Below, piece by piece: positions 54,614 through 64,000 of a stretch of 64,000 nt of DNA (position 1 is the stretch's first letter; every line of letters begins with the position of its first letter). The stretch is taken from positions 1-64,000 of the forward strand of contig JACZVC010000012.1 of NCBI GenBank assembly GCA_022572885.1, read 5' to 3'. The position numbers and the translations under genes are program-made. Under the pieces are notes generated by a model. It saw nothing but the letters and a program-made list of their open reading frames with translations, was not told the DNA's origin and searched no databases. The DNA is from Pseudomonadota bacterium (GTDB lineage Bacteria; Pseudomonadota; Gammaproteobacteria; Steroidobacterales; MnTg04).

Positions 54614-55453
54614 TTGATCCCGAAGCATTTGCAATACCCGCGCCCGCTGGTCATGGGGGTGCTCAATGTAACGCCGGATTCATTTTCGGACGGGGGTTGC
54701 TTCATCGATCCGAGCCTGGCCATGGCCCGGGTGAAGGAGATGGTCGACGAGGGAGCCGATATCATCGATATCGGTGGAGAATCCACGCGGCCCGGCGCAG
54801 CGGCGGTCCCGGAGGCGGAAGAACTGGAGCGGGTGATCCCGTTGCTGTGCCAAATCCACGACACGCTCGAGGTCATGGTTTCTGTCGATACCAGCAAGCC
54901 GAAAGTCATGCAGGCTGCTATCTCAGCGGGCGCGGGAATGATCAACGACGTTTACGCATTGCGGGCGCCGGGGGCTATCGAGGCGGTTGCCGATTCATCG
55001 GCACAGGTTTGCCTGATGCACATGCAGGGTGAGCCCAGGACCATGCAGGACAATCCGCGTTACTCGAATGTCATCGTCGAAGTCGGCGATTTTTTGGCCG
55101 CGCGCGCTGAAGCCTGCCTGGCGGCGGGAATTGGCCGGGACCGGATTTTTCTTGATCCGGGCTTTGGTTTTGGAAAAACCCTGGCGCATAATCTTGAGTT
55201 GATGGCGGGCCTCGATAAACTGCTGGAACTGGGTTTTCCGCTGTTGGTCGGGGTCTCGAGAAAATCGATGTTTGGCGCCTTGCTTGAACGCGAGGTGGAC
55301 GAGAGACTGGCCGGGAGCGTTGCCATGGCAGCCATCGCGGTCTGGTCCGGCGCCAGCATTATTCGGGCGCACGATATTGCGGAAACCAGCGACGCAGTGC
55401 GGGTAGCCGCAGCCGTACGCGGCGCGCGCCAGGAAACAAGGAACGAGACATGA
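54614..55453 (+). CDS. folP: dihydropteroate synthase
   Basis: 279 residues. MGVLNVTPDSFSDGG, ADIIDIGGESTRPGA, VSVDTSKPKVMQAAISAGAGM, and DPGFGFGKT are the substrate-binding motifs. It joins pterin and p-aminobenzoate. The start is probably the TTG at 54614. The TGA overlaps the glmM ATG. Confidence 0.96.
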   Translation: MIPKHLQYPRPLVMGVLNVTPDSFSDGGCFIDPSLAMARVKEMVDEGADIIDIGGESTRPGAAAVPEAEELERVIPLLCQIHDTLEVMVSVDTSKPKVMQAAISAGAGMINDVYALRAPGAIEAVADSSAQVCLMHMQGEPRTMQDNPRYSNVIVEVGDFLAARAEACLAAGIGRDRIFLDPGFGFGKTLAHNLELMAGLDKLLELGFPLLVGVSRKSMFGALLEREVDERLAGSVAMAAIAVWSGASIIRAHDIAETSDAVRVAAAVRGARQETRNET

Positions 55454-56781
55454 AATATTTTGGGACCGATGGGTTGCGGGGAAGGGTTGGTGAGCCACCA
55501 ATGACCGTGGATTTTGCGCTGCGCCTGGCCAGCGCCGCCGCTCGCGTTCTGGTTCCGAATGGCGGCACCGTCGTAATCGGCAAGGATACCCGTGTTTCCG
55601 GCTACATGTTTGAATCGGCGCTGGAAGCCGGTTTTGTGGCCGCGGGTGTCGACGTCAAACTGCTCGGACCATTGCCGACACCGGCAATCGCGGTGTTGAC
55701 CAGGAAATTCGAAGCCGATCTTGGCGTGGTTATCAGTGCTTCACACAACCCCTATTTCGATAATGGCATCAAGTTTTTCAACGGCGAAGGCCAAAAGTTA
55801 TCGGATGAACTCGAGGTTGCTATAGAAGCCGAACTGGACAAAGCGGTTACCACCAGGGAATCGGCTTTGCTTGGCAAGGCCGAACAAGTCGTGACGGCAC
55901 GCCTGCAGTACCAGGAGTTTTGTTTGTCGACAGTCGAGCCAGGTCTCGATTTGGCGGGCCTGAAGATTATCCTCGATTCCGCACACGGCGCCGCGTACAA
56001 GGTCGCGCCGAGAGTGTTGTCCCAGTTGGGCGCAGAAGTCGTACCGATCGGCAGTTCGCCCAATGGCCGCAATATCAACGACCAGTGTGGTTCGACCCAT
56101 CCCGATCTCCTGCGCAAAGTGGTAAAGGCCGTCGGCGCGGATCTGGGGATCGCGCTGGATGGCGACGGCGACCGGGTCGTCATGGTCGATCACAACGGCG
56201 TATTGGTAGACGGCGATCAGCTGATTTTTATCATTGCGCGCGATCGAAAAAGCAGGGGTGAGTTGCGCGGGCCGGTTGTGGGCACTGTGATGAGTAACCT
56301 GGGTCTGGAAAACTCGCTGCACAGCCAGGGAATCGAATTTCTGCGCGCAGCGGTCGGCGATCGAAAAGTACTGGCCATGCTTCACGAGCACAATGGGATG
56401 CTCGGCGGTGAAACCTCCGGCCATATTATTTGCCTGGACAAAGTCACGACCGGTGACGGCTTGGTCGCCGCGCTGCAAATCCTGGAAGTCATAAAACGCA
56501 GTGGTGGCAATCTGGCGGAACTGGCCACAGAAATGCCCAGGTACCCACAAACGATCATCAATGTTCGGGTTGCCGGCAAGCCGAATCTGGACGATCTGCC
56601 GGCGATCAGCAAGGCCGTAGCCGGTGTCGAGGCGACGCTGGGGAGGGCCGGCCGCGTTGTTTTGCGGCCATCCGGAACTGAGCCTGTTATCCGCGTCATG
56701 GTGGAAGGTGAGGACGAGGCGCTGGTAAAGAACCTGGCCAGCGAGCTTGCCGAGTCAGTGGAGCAAGCTTGCTCGACCTGA
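55450..56781 (+). CDS. glmM: phosphoglucosamine mutase
   Basis: 443 residues. The phosphoserine loop is ISASHNPYFDNG, metal binding is DGDGDRVVMVD, and the sugar loop is GGETSGH. It makes glucosamine-1-phosphate for peptidoglycan and LPS. It is coupled to folP by ATGA overlap, the standard arrangement. Confidence 0.97.
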   Translation: MKYFGTDGLRGRVGEPPMTVDFALRLASAAARVLVPNGGTVVIGKDTRVSGYMFESALEAGFVAAGVDVKLLGPLPTPAIAVLTRKFEADLGVVISASHNPYFDNGIKFFNGEGQKLSDELEVAIEAELDKAVTTRESALLGKAEQVVTARLQYQEFCLSTVEPGLDLAGLKIILDSAHGAAYKVAPRVLSQLGAEVVPIGSSPNGRNINDQCGSTHPDLLRKVVKAVGADLGIALDGDGDRVVMVDHNGVLVDGDQLIFIIARDRKSRGELRGPVVGTVMSNLGLENSLHSQGIEFLRAAVGDRKVLAMLHEHNGMLGGETSGHIICLDKVTTGDGLVAALQILEVIKRSGGNLAELATEMPRYPQTIINVRVAGKPNLDDLPAISKAVAGVEATLGRAGRVVLRPSGTEPVIRVMVEGEDEALVKNLASELAESVEQACST

Positions 56782-56862
56782 CATTTATTGCTATCGAGTG
56801 GTCTCGCGTTTAAGATTGCGCGCGATTTTTGAGTACTGCGAGCACCATTCACGGATTAAGGT

Positions 56863-57615
56863 ATGAGAAAAGCATTTATTGCCGGGAACTGGAAATTGCA
56901 TGGTTTACGCCATGAAAATCAACAACTTGTCGCCGATCTGATCGATAAGCTGCCAGCCCGGTTCAACAGCGAAATCCTGGTTTGCGCGCCATTCGTGTAT
57001 TTGCAGGAAGTAGAGCGCCAGATTCGGGACAGCGGCATTCAACTGGGCGGACAGAGCGTTTGCGCCGACGCGGCGGGTGCGTTTACCGGTGAAATATCTG
57101 CCGAGATGCTGGCGGACGTGGGCTGCAGTCACGTCATTGTCGGTCATTCGGAAAGGCGCGCGCTGTACCATGAAGACGATGCCCTGGTCGCCAGAAAATT
57201 CGTTGCGGCCCAGCGGGGCAACCTCGTTCCGATACTTTGCGTCGGAGAACTTCTGGCGGAACGAGAGGCCGAGCAGACCTTTGCCGTTGTCGGCCGGCAG
57301 CTCGATGCGGTCCTGGATGTGGCAGGGATAGACGGATTTAAGAACGCGATTGTCGCTTATGAACCCGTGTGGGCCATCGGCACCGGTTTAACCGCGACAC
57401 CGCGGCAGGCGCAGGAAGTTCACGGGTTTATCCGTGAGCGGCTGGTCGCTCAGGATGCTACAATTGGCGGTTCCGTACGCCTGATTTACGGGGGCAGCGT
57501 CAAGGCCGCCAATGCGGCGGAACTGTTTGCTGAGGAGGACGTGGACGGCGGTCTCGTTGGTGGCGCATCGTTGAAGGGTGACGAGTTCGCGAAGATTTGT
57601 GTCGCGGCCGTTTGA
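56863..57615 (+). CDS. tpiA: triosephosphate isomerase
   Basis: 250 residues with catalytic Lys (FIAGNWKLHG), His (HVIVGHSERR) and Glu (VAYEPVWAIGTG), and the C-terminal LIYGGSVKAANA. A glycolytic enzyme, 21 bp upstream of secG. Confidence 0.98.
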   Translation: MRKAFIAGNWKLHGLRHENQQLVADLIDKLPARFNSEILVCAPFVYLQEVERQIRDSGIQLGGQSVCADAAGAFTGEISAEMLADVGCSHVIVGHSERRALYHEDDALVARKFVAAQRGNLVPILCVGELLAEREAEQTFAVVGRQLDAVLDVAGIDGFKNAIVAYEPVWAIGTGLTATPRQAQEVHGFIRERLVAQDATIGGSVRLIYGGSVKAANAAELFAEEDVDGGLVGGASLKGDEFAKICVAAV

Positions 57616-57636
57616 ATTTAAAAATAGAGAGACAAT

Positions 57637-58041
57637 ATGTTACAGACTGGAATATTGATACTTCATGTGTTCGTTGCGGCCAGCCTCATCAGCTTGGTCT
57701 TGCTGCAAAGAGGAAAAGGGGCGGAAGCGGGTGCGGCGTTCGGAGCCGGAGCGTCCGGCACTGTGTTTGGCGCGCAGGGCTCGGCCAATTTTCTGTCCCA
57801 CACGACAGCGGTCCTGGCGGCCGTGTTTTTCATGACCAGCCTGACACTTGCCTATTTCAGCAGTCAGAGGACTGAGCCGCTCAGCATCCTGGAGCAGGAA
57901 ATATCGTCCGAGCGAGCACTGTCTGATGAGCCGGTCGAAATGTTTCCGGTGGAGCAGGCTGGTGACAGCCTACCGGCGTTGCCGGCAATGGATGAAAGCG
58001 ACGATGCACCGGCGACTCCCGACCCGGAGGATACCGGTTAA
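57637..58041 (+). CDS. secG: preprotein translocase subunit SecG
   Basis: 134 residues. Two membrane helices (ILILHVFVAASLISLVLL; TAVLAAVFFMTSLTLAYF) flank RGKGAEAGAAFGAGASGTVFG, the SecG signature. The acidic C-terminal tail (about 50 residues) is long for SecG. It is a SecYEG subunit in the inner membrane. Confidence 0.95.
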   Translation: MLQTGILILHVFVAASLISLVLLQRGKGAEAGAAFGAGASGTVFGAQGSANFLSHTTAVLAAVFFMTSLTLAYFSSQRTEPLSILEQEISSERALSDEPVEMFPVEQAGDSLPALPAMDESDDAPATPDPEDTG

Positions 58042-58055
58042 GACACTACCCTGCT

Positions 58056-58140
58056 GCCGATGTGGTGGAACTGGTAGACACGCTGTCTTGAGGGGGCAGT
58101 GGCGAAAGCCGTGCCGGTTCGAGTCCGGCCATCGGCACCA
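58056..58140 (+). tRNA. tRNA-Leu (anticodon GAG)
   Basis: 85 nt. Acceptor GCCGATG pairs with CATCGGC before ACCA, the CCA being encoded. The anticodon stem CTGTC/GGCAG has loop TTGAGGG with GAG in the centre. A long variable arm (TGGCGAAAGCC) and T-arm GCCGGTTCGAGTCCGGC follow. Lying between secG and nuoA is typical. Confidence 0.97.
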
Positions 58141-58255
58141 AGCAGGGACTTGCCGAATTATCATTGCTTGAACGCTGTGGCCTGTTAAAATCTGACGGCC
58201 TGGACAGCCTTGGGCTTAAACGGCAAGTTTCATCACTGAAAAAGGACGTTCTCGC

Positions 58256-58612
58256 ATGCTGGCGAATTATCTTCCGGTTCTGATTTTTCTGGCGATAGCT
58301 GGCGGTCTGGGGATTGTGCTGCTGCTGCTGGGGTTCCTCCTCGGGCCGAACCGGCCGGATCCCGCAAAGCTGTCTCCATACGAATGCGGTTTCGAAGCGT
58401 TCGAAGATTCACGCATGAAGTTCGATGTTCGCTATTACCTGGTCGCCATTCTTTTTATCATTTTCGACTTGGAGATAGCTTTCTTTTTCCCATGGGCGGT
58501 AAGCCTGGATAAGGTCGGCTTGTTTGGCCTCGCGTCGATGGGCGTGTTCTTGTTTCTCCTGACCATCGGTTTCATCTACGAGTGGAAAAAAGGTGCGCTG
58601 GAATGGGATTAG
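58256..58612 (+). CDS. nuoA: NADH-quinone oxidoreductase subunit A
   Basis: 118 residues, three membrane helices. It has [33 protein letters not shown], the quinone-proximal loop signature. First gene of the complex I operon; it overlaps nuoB by 10 bp. Confidence 0.97.
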   Translation: MLANYLPVLIFLAIAGGLGIVLLLLGFLLGPNRPDPAKLSPYECGFEAFEDSRMKFDVRYYLVAILFIIFDLEIAFFFPWAVSLDKVGLFGLASMGVFLFLLTIGFIYEWKKGALEWD

Positions 58613-59109
58613 AATCTGGCGCCGTTGCCACAGACCTGGAACAAGACTTGCAAAGCCATGGCTGGGTTACCACCAGCCTTGACGCGGTCATAAACTGGGC
58701 ACGTACCGGTTCGCTGTGGCCGGTCACTTTCGGCCTGGCGTGCTGCGCGATTGAAATGATGCATGCCGGGGCCGCACGATACGATCTGGACCGTTTTGGC
58801 GTCATATTTCGCGGCAGCCCCCGTCAGGCCGATCTGATGATTGTTGCCGGGACCCTGGTCAACAAGATGGCGCCGGCCCTGCGCAAGGTTTACGACCAGA
58901 TGGCTGAGCCGCGCTGGGTGATTTCCATGGGCTCGTGCGCGAATGGCGGTGGTTATTATCATTATTCCTATTCGGTCGTCAGGGGTTGCGACCGAATCAT
59001 TCCCGTTGATGTTTATGTGCCGGGCTGCCCGCCGACAGCCGAGGCGCTGATTTATGGAATTCTGCAACTTCAGAACAAAATCAGACGTACGAATACCATT
59101 GCCCGGTAA
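58603..59109 (+). CDS. nuoB: NADH-quinone oxidoreductase subunit B
   Basis: 168 residues from the ATG at 58603. The N2 cluster ligands are in [19 protein letters not shown] and [11 protein letters not shown]. It carries the last iron-sulphur cluster before the quinone. Confidence 0.97.
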   Translation: MGLESGAVATDLEQDLQSHGWVTTSLDAVINWARTGSLWPVTFGLACCAIEMMHAGAARYDLDRFGVIFRGSPRQADLMIVAGTLVNKMAPALRKVYDQMAEPRWVISMGSCANGGGYYHYSYSVVRGCDRIIPVDVYVPGCPPTAEALIYGILQLQNKIRRTNTIAR

Positions 59110-59123
59110 GGCCAGCAACAAGA

Positions 59124-59837
59124 ATGAACAGGAAAACCGCCTCTCTCATTGATAATGCTGAGCAAAAATTCGGTGATCGGATTTTACGGGTCGAATCGTC
59201 GACCGGGGAAGCGGTGTTCGAGGTCGAGCCTGAAAATCTCCTGGCTGTCTGCCAGGTCCTGCGCGATGAGGATCCGTTTTCTTTTGACACCTTGATCGAT
59301 GTCTGTGGCGTGGATTACCTGGATTACGGAAGCGTCGAATGGCAAACGAACGAAGCGACCGGGTCCGGGTTCAGCCGGGGGGTTGCAAGCAACGCTAGTG
59401 CGGAGCTGCGCAAGGTAAAAACCCGGTATCAGCCGCCGAGGCGGTTCGCCGTGGTTTACCACCTGTTATCGGTGGAACGCAACCACCGGTTCCGTCTAAG
59501 GGCTTTTCCTCGCGATGAGATCACTCCGGTTATTGATTCGGTGTACGAAATCTGGAATTCCGCCGATTGGTTTGAGCGCGAGGCTTTCGACTTGTTCGGG
59601 ATTTTGTTCGACGGGCATCCGGATCTGCGGCGGATTCTCACCGATTACGGCTTTATCGGCCACCCCTTCAGGAAGGATTTTCCGCTGATCGGCAATGTCG
59701 AGGTTCGTTACGATCCCGAGCTTGGCCGAGTTGCGTACGAGCCGGTGACTATAGAACCACGCACGCTGGTACCGAAGGTCATCCGCCATGACGACCGGTT
59801 TGCGTCGCTCCGGGAAAAAGAGCAAGGCAATGACTGA
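59124..59837 (+). CDS. nuoC: NADH-quinone oxidoreductase subunit C
   Basis: 237 residues. It has [16 protein letters not shown], then [20 protein letters not shown] and WYEREAF-like [24 protein letters not shown] with GHPFRKDFP. It is separate from nuoD, unlike the fused NuoCD of enterobacteria and pseudomonads. An inserted segment after YGSVEW is longer than usual. Confidence 0.96.
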   Translation: MNRKTASLIDNAEQKFGDRILRVESSTGEAVFEVEPENLLAVCQVLRDEDPFSFDTLIDVCGVDYLDYGSVEWQTNEATGSGFSRGVASNASAELRKVKTRYQPPRRFAVVYHLLSVERNHRFRLRAFPRDEITPVIDSVYEIWNSADWFEREAFDLFGILFDGHPDLRRILTDYGFIGHPFRKDFPLIGNVEVRYDPELGRVAYEPVTIEPRTLVPKVIRHDDRFASLREKEQGND

Positions 59838-61086
59838 TCTCCAGAATTTCACGCTGAATTTCGGGCCGCAGCACCCGGCCGCCCATGGCGTGCTTCGCCT
59901 GGTCCTGGAAATGGATGGAGAGGTCATACTGAAGGCCGATCCGCATATAGGTCTGTTGCACCGGGCCACCGAAAAACTCGCCGAAAGCAAGCCGTACAAC
60001 CAGACCATCGGTTATATGGACCGCCTGGACTATGTATCGATGATGTGCAACGAGCACGGTTACGTACTGGCGATCGAAAAACTGATGGGCATCACGCCGC
60101 CGATACGTGCGCAATATATCCGCGTGATGTTCGATGAAGTTACCCGCCTGCTGAATCATCTGATGTGGCTGGGGACGCACGGGCTCGATATTGGGGCGAT
60201 GACCATATTCCTGTATTGCTTCCGCGAACGCGAAGACTTGATGGATTGTTATGAAGCGGTCTCGGGTACCCGGATGCACGCGAACTACTATCGTCCCGGT
60301 GGCGTCTATCGCGATTTGCCGGAGGAAATGCCCCGTTTCTCGCGCGTTGAAAAAATAAGAAACGCAAAAGAAGTCAAACGCCTGAATATGAACCGCGAAG
60401 GTTCGATGCTCGATTTCCTCGAATCTTTTTGCGACCGGTTTCCGGCTTGCGTCGATGAATACGAGACTTTGCTGACCGATAACAGGATCTGGAAACAGCG
60501 GACCGTCAACATCGGCGTGGTGACGCCTGAGCGGGCCAAGCAACTGGGTTTCACCGGCCCCATGCTCAGAGGCTCGGGTGTGGAATGGGACCTGCGCAAG
60601 AAACAGCCGTATGAAGTTTACGATCGTGTCGATTTTGATATACCGGTCGGCGTCAATGGCGATTGTTACGACCGCTACCTGGTCCGGGTCGAGGAAATGC
60701 GTCAGTCCAACCAGATCATCAGGCAATGTATCGACTGGCTGCGGGAAAACCCCGGCCCGGTCATGATTAGCGACCAAAAGGTCGTCCCGCCGACCCGCGT
60801 GGAAATGAAGGACGACATGGAATCGCTGATCCACCATTTCAAACTGTTTACTGAGGGTTATTGCGTGCCCGAAGGTGAAGCCTATGCGGCGATCGAACAT
60901 CCGAAAGGGGAGTTCGGCGTGTACCTGATTTCCGATGGCGCGAACAAGCCGTATCGAGTCAAAATCAGGGCGGCGGGATTTGCCCATCTGGCGTCGATGA
61001 GCGAGATGGTAACCGGCCATATGCTGGCGGATGTTGTCGCCATCATCGGTACCCAGGACATCGTATTTGGCGAGATCGACCGTTAA
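59830..61086 (+). CDS. nuoD: NADH-quinone oxidoreductase subunit D
   Basis: 418 residues from the ATG at 59830. It has [38 protein letters not shown] and [11 protein letters not shown], and ends in [16 protein letters not shown]. With NuoB it forms the quinone site. It overlaps nuoC by 8 bp, and its TAA shares a base with the nuoE ATG. Confidence 0.98.
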   Translation: MTDLQNFTLNFGPQHPAAHGVLRLVLEMDGEVILKADPHIGLLHRATEKLAESKPYNQTIGYMDRLDYVSMMCNEHGYVLAIEKLMGITPPIRAQYIRVMFDEVTRLLNHLMWLGTHGLDIGAMTIFLYCFREREDLMDCYEAVSGTRMHANYYRPGGVYRDLPEEMPRFSRVEKIRNAKEVKRLNMNREGSMLDFLESFCDRFPACVDEYETLLTDNRIWKQRTVNIGVVTPERAKQLGFTGPMLRGSGVEWDLRKKQPYEVYDRVDFDIPVGVNGDCYDRYLVRVEEMRQSNQIIRQCIDWLRENPGPVMISDQKVVPPTRVEMKDDMESLIHHFKLFTEGYCVPEGEAYAAIEHPKGEFGVYLISDGANKPYRVKIRAAGFAHLASMSEMVTGHMLADVVAIIGTQDIVFGEIDR

Positions 61087-61589
61087 TGGGCGCTAACAAC
61101 AACCATGTCGGGAATTTGTCGGCGCACGTGTGCGCGGAAATCGATCGTTGGGTGGCAAAATTTCCCGAGGGCAAGCAGCGCTCCGCGCTGATCGGAGCCT
61201 TGCAGGCCGCACAGCATGAAAACCATGGCTTTCTTAGCGATGGGCTGATGACGGCGGTGGCCGATTATCTGGATCTGCCGGTGGTCCAGGTCTATGAGGT
61301 GGCGACTTTTTACTCCATGTTTGAGACCAAACCGGTTGGCCGCCACAGCATTTCGGTATGCACCAATATTTCCTGCATGCTGAACGGTTGCGATCGCATC
61401 GTCGATCACCTGGAGAAAAAGCTCGGAATCAAGACCGGTGAGAGCACCGCCGATGGCAAGTTCTACCTGAAACAGGAAGAAGAATGTCTTGCCGCTTGCG
61501 ATGGCGCACCAATGATGATGATCGATCACGTTTACTACGAAAATCTGTCCACCGAAAAAGTGGACGGCATCCTGGATGGATTGGAGTAG
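61086..61589 (+). CDS. nuoE: NADH-quinone oxidoreductase subunit E
   Basis: 167 residues, thioredoxin-like. The 2Fe-2S ligands are in [12 protein letters not shown] and [12 protein letters not shown]. It forms part of the NADH dehydrogenase module with NuoF and NuoG. Confidence 0.96.
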   Translation: MGANNNHVGNLSAHVCAEIDRWVAKFPEGKQRSALIGALQAAQHENHGFLSDGLMTAVADYLDLPVVQVYEVATFYSMFETKPVGRHSISVCTNISCMLNGCDRIVDHLEKKLGIKTGESTADGKFYLKQEEECLAACDGAPMMMIDHVYYENLSTEKVDGILDGLE

Positions 61590-61594
61590 TGGCG

Positions 61595-62893
61595 ATGGAA
61601 TCTAACCAGGTCTGTTTTACCACGCTGCAATTCGACCAGCCGTGGACCTATGAGAACTATCTCAAGGTGGGCGGATACGAGGCCTGGAAAAAAATTCTTG
61701 CCGAGAAAATCCCGCCGCAAGACCTGATCGAGATTATCAAGGCTTCGGGTTTGCGAGGGCGCGGCGGCGCCGGGTTCCCGACCGGTCTGAAATGGAGCTT
61801 CATGCCGAGGAACGCACCCGGCCAGAACTATGTCGTGTGCAATTCGGACGAAAGCGAGCCGGGTACCTGTCACGACCGCGATATCCTGCGTTACAACCCG
61901 CACTCGGTAATCGAGGGCATGGCGATTGGCGGCTATTGCATGGGCGCCAGCATCGGCTACAACTATATTCGCGGCGAATTCATGGCCGAACCGGTGCCGC
62001 GTTTTGAAACGGCGGTGGTCGAGGCAGAAGCGGCCGGCCTGCTGGGAGCAAACATTCTCGGTTCAGGTTTCGATTACACGATTCATACCTTCATCGGCGC
62101 CGGTGCTTATATTTGTGGCGAAGAAACGGCGATGCTGGAATCGCTGGAAGGAAAACAGGGAAAGCCTCGCTTCAAGCCTCCGTTCCCGGCCAATTACGGT
62201 ATCTATGGCCGCCCCAGCAATATCAACAACACGCAAAGCTATGCTTCGGTACCGAGCATTATTCGCAACGGCGCAACATGGTTTGCCGATCTGGGCAGCG
62301 AAGGCTCGGGCGGCCCGTGTGTTTTTTCAGTTTCCGGGCATGTCAACAAACCGGGCAATTTCGAAGTCGGTCTGGGCATGCCGTTTAAAGAATTGCTCGA
62401 ACTTGCGGGCGGCGTACGCGACGGCAACAAACTGAAGGCGGTGATTCCGGGTGGATCATCGGTAAAGGTACTGCCGGCGGAAATCATTCTCGAGTGCAAT
62501 ATGGACCACAACTCGTTGCAGGGAGCGGGTTCATCGCTGGGCTCCGCCGGCGTGATTGTGATGGATGAAACCACTTGCATGGTCAGTGTACTCGAGCGCT
62601 TGTCGCGATTTTATTTTGTCGAGCAGTGCGGCCAGTGCACGCCATGCCGTGAAGGTACCGGCTGGATGAACCGGGTGATACGTCGGATCATGAGCGGCAA
62701 GGGGCGGCAGGGTGACCTGGAGATGCTGATCGATGTCGCTGGCCGCATCGAAGGGCACACCATATGCGCGCTGGGCGATGCAGCAGCCTGGCCGGTGCAG
62801 AGTTTTATCGAACATTTCGGTCACGAATTCAGGTACATGCTGGAGCATCGCGGACGAAGCATCGTTGAGCAAGACGCTAAAGTTGCAGCCTGA
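61595..62893 (+). CDS. nuoF: NADH-quinone oxidoreductase subunit F
   Basis: 432 residues from the ATG at 61595. It has the NADH and FMN sites ([47 protein letters not shown]) and the 4Fe-4S ligands ESCGxC-like [12 protein letters not shown] plus the distal Cys in TICALGDA. It accepts electrons from NADH. Confidence 0.97.
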   Translation: MESNQVCFTTLQFDQPWTYENYLKVGGYEAWKKILAEKIPPQDLIEIIKASGLRGRGGAGFPTGLKWSFMPRNAPGQNYVVCNSDESEPGTCHDRDILRYNPHSVIEGMAIGGYCMGASIGYNYIRGEFMAEPVPRFETAVVEAEAAGLLGANILGSGFDYTIHTFIGAGAYICGEETAMLESLEGKQGKPRFKPPFPANYGIYGRPSNINNTQSYASVPSIIRNGATWFADLGSEGSGGPCVFSVSGHVNKPGNFEVGLGMPFKELLELAGGVRDGNKLKAVIPGGSSVKVLPAEIILECNMDHNSLQGAGSSLGSAGVIVMDETTCMVSVLERLSRFYFVEQCGQCTPCREGTGWMNRVIRRIMSGKGRQGDLEMLIDVAGRIEGHTICALGDAAAWPVQSFIEHFGHEFRYMLEHRGRSIVEQDAKVAA

Positions 62894-62924
62894 AGCAGAG
62901 GCAAGAGAAGCGGAACAAAACTGA

Positions 62925-64000
62925 ATGAGCGAAGATTTTGTCAACATTGAGATAGACGGCGTACCGACGACGGCACGCAAGGGGCAAATGATCATCGAGG
63001 TGACCGATGCGCAGCGCGTCTATGTGCCGAGGTTTTGTTACCACGAGAAACTGACCATTGCCGCGAACTGCCGGATGTGCCTGGTCGAAGTCGAGAACGC
63101 GCCCAAGCCTTTGCCGGCCTGTGCGACCCCGGTCGCCGATGGCATGAAAGTGTTTACCCGCTCGGCGTACGCCCGGGGCGCGCAGAAAGCGGTCATGGAG
63201 TTTTTGCTGATTAATCACCCGCTGGATTGCCCCATCTGCGACCAGGGCGGCGAATGCGAACTCCAGGACCTGGCGATGGGCTATGGCAAGGATGCGTCGC
63301 GGTATACCGAGCGCAAAAGAGTGGTCAAGGACAAGAACATCGGCCCGCTCATTTCAACCGATATGACGCGCTGTATTCAATGCACACGTTGTACCCGATT
63401 TACCGAGGAGATCGCCGGATTCCAGGAACTCGGCACGATCGGCCGTGGCGAGACCATGGAGATCAGTACCTACATCGGCAAGACGGTCGATCATGAACTG
63501 TCGGGCAATGTCATCGATCTGTGCCCGGTCGGCGCGCTCAACAACAAACCATTCAGATTCCGGGCGCGAAGCTGGGAGATGCTGCAGGTGCCGATGGTGT
63601 CACCGCACGATTGCACTGGCACTAATTTGTTTGGCCACGTACTCAGAGGAAAGCTGTTGCGGCTGGTGCCGCGAATGAACGAAGAAATCAACGAAACCTG
63701 GATTTCCGACCGCGATCGTTATGCATGTTATGGCATTTACACCAGTGACCGCGTCGAACAGCCGATGGTCAAGAGCAAAGGCGAGTGGCGCGAGACCAGC
63801 TGGGAGGATGCGCTCGCACGGGCCGCGACCGGCCTGAGGAAAATCTCGACGGAAAAGGGCGCTGAGCAGATCGGCATGCTGGCGTCGCCAAACAGCACGC
63901 TCGAGGAGTTTCACCTGTTATCGCGCCTGGCCGATGGTTTGGGCACGAAGAATATTGATCACCGATTGCGGCAGATTGATTTTTCGGATCAGGATGCGGA
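62925..64000 (+). CDS. nuoG: NADH-quinone oxidoreductase subunit G, 5' part
   Basis: The frame from the ATG at 62925 is open to the window edge (358 codons). It has the N-terminal 2Fe-2S domain (VPRFCYHEKLTIAANCRMCLVE), the His/Cys cluster motif HPLDCPICDQGGECELQD, CIQCTRCTRF, and the start of the molybdopterin-like domain. Its 3' end and the rest of the nuo operon lie beyond the window. Confidence 0.96.
   Translation, partial: MSEDFVNIEIDGVPTTARKGQMIIEVTDAQRVYVPRFCYHEKLTIAANCRMCLVEVENAPKPLPACATPVADGMKVFTRSAYARGAQKAVMEFLLINHPLDCPICDQGGECELQDLAMGYGKDASRYTERKRVVKDKNIGPLISTDMTRCIQCTRCTRFTEEIAGFQELGTIGRGETMEISTYIGKTVDHELSGNVIDLCPVGALNNKPFRFRARSWEMLQVPMVSPHDCTGTNLFGHVLRGKLLRLVPRMNEEINETWISDRDRYACYGIYTSDRVEQPMVKSKGEWRETSWEDALARAATGLRKISTEKGAEQIGMLASPNSTLEEFHLLSRLADGLGTKNIDHRLRQIDFSDQDA

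Noticed and set aside
59779-61020. 413-codon antisense frame opposite nuoD
   Set aside because: A shadow of a G+C-rich conserved gene; no ribosome-binding site or recognisable protein pattern.

Overview
The window is a G+C-rich gammaproteobacterial chromosome segment with two very different halves. Positions 33.4-64 kb are an ordinary core-genome run: ssrA (tmRNA), smpB, an SNF-type Na+ symporter, ratA, rnfH, bamE, fur, recN, nadK, hrcA-grpE-dnaK-dnaJ, dapB, carA-carB-greA, a DUF4149-like gene, yhbY, rlmE, ftsH, folP, glmM, tpiA, secG, tRNA-Leu(GAG) and nuoABCDEFG (nuoG runs off the end). This gene order, a tmRNA tag reading ANDNNYALAA, and separate nuoC and nuoD point to a Gammaproteobacterium outside the Enterobacteriales. 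I cannot name the genus.

Positions about 8.8-33.4 kb are accessory DNA inserted at the 3' end of ssrA. The 15-bp core TTGGTGGAGGCGGCG occurs three times in the same orientation: at 8845 and 12651, and in the intact ssrA at 33381. It delimits a 3.8-kb element without integrase (small membrane proteins, RHH/ParC-like pair, tyrosine phosphatase, BrnT/BrnA) and a 20.7-kb element with a P4-type integrase next to ssrA. The larger element holds candidate defence genes: a PD-(D/E)XK-like nuclease, a patatin-like phospholipase, a TIR-TM-TPR protein followed by a SLOG-transmembrane protein, a Ser/Thr kinase, a UDG-superfamily protein, a second phosphatase copy and an OLD-type ATPase-TOPRIM protein. It ends with an alpA operon and the integrase.

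The cargo is separated by repeats. There are several copies of a palindromic AGCGGAC/GTCCGCT repeat, three copies of a roughly 270-bp miniature element that looks like an internally deleted IS30-family transposon, and an IS1111-type element inserted exactly inside one palindromic repeat. Genes have been clipped, fused and duplicated around them: a gene whose 3' end comes from a miniature element, a 40-residue remnant of a second SLOG gene, and two copies of a 550-bp phosphatase block.

The left 8.4 kb holds the tail of a MazF/PemK-like toxin gene, a four-gene minus-strand operon (a membrane protein with two similar ferredoxin-like-looking ends, a DyP peroxidase, an LCAT-like lipase, a catalase-fold haem protein), and a divergent TolB-like/TPR gene. 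Lipase plus two haem peroxidase-fold proteins suggests release and oxidation or detoxification of lipid hydroperoxides. The sequence left of the core at 8845 resembles the sequence left of ssrA, so this part may belong to a third, older insertion.

The best candidate for an undescribed system is the TIR-TPR / SLOG-4TM pair at 18.9-23.5 kb. It has the parts of a Thoeris-like circuit, a TIR enzyme plus a SLOG sensor, but with a membrane effector in place of SIR2.
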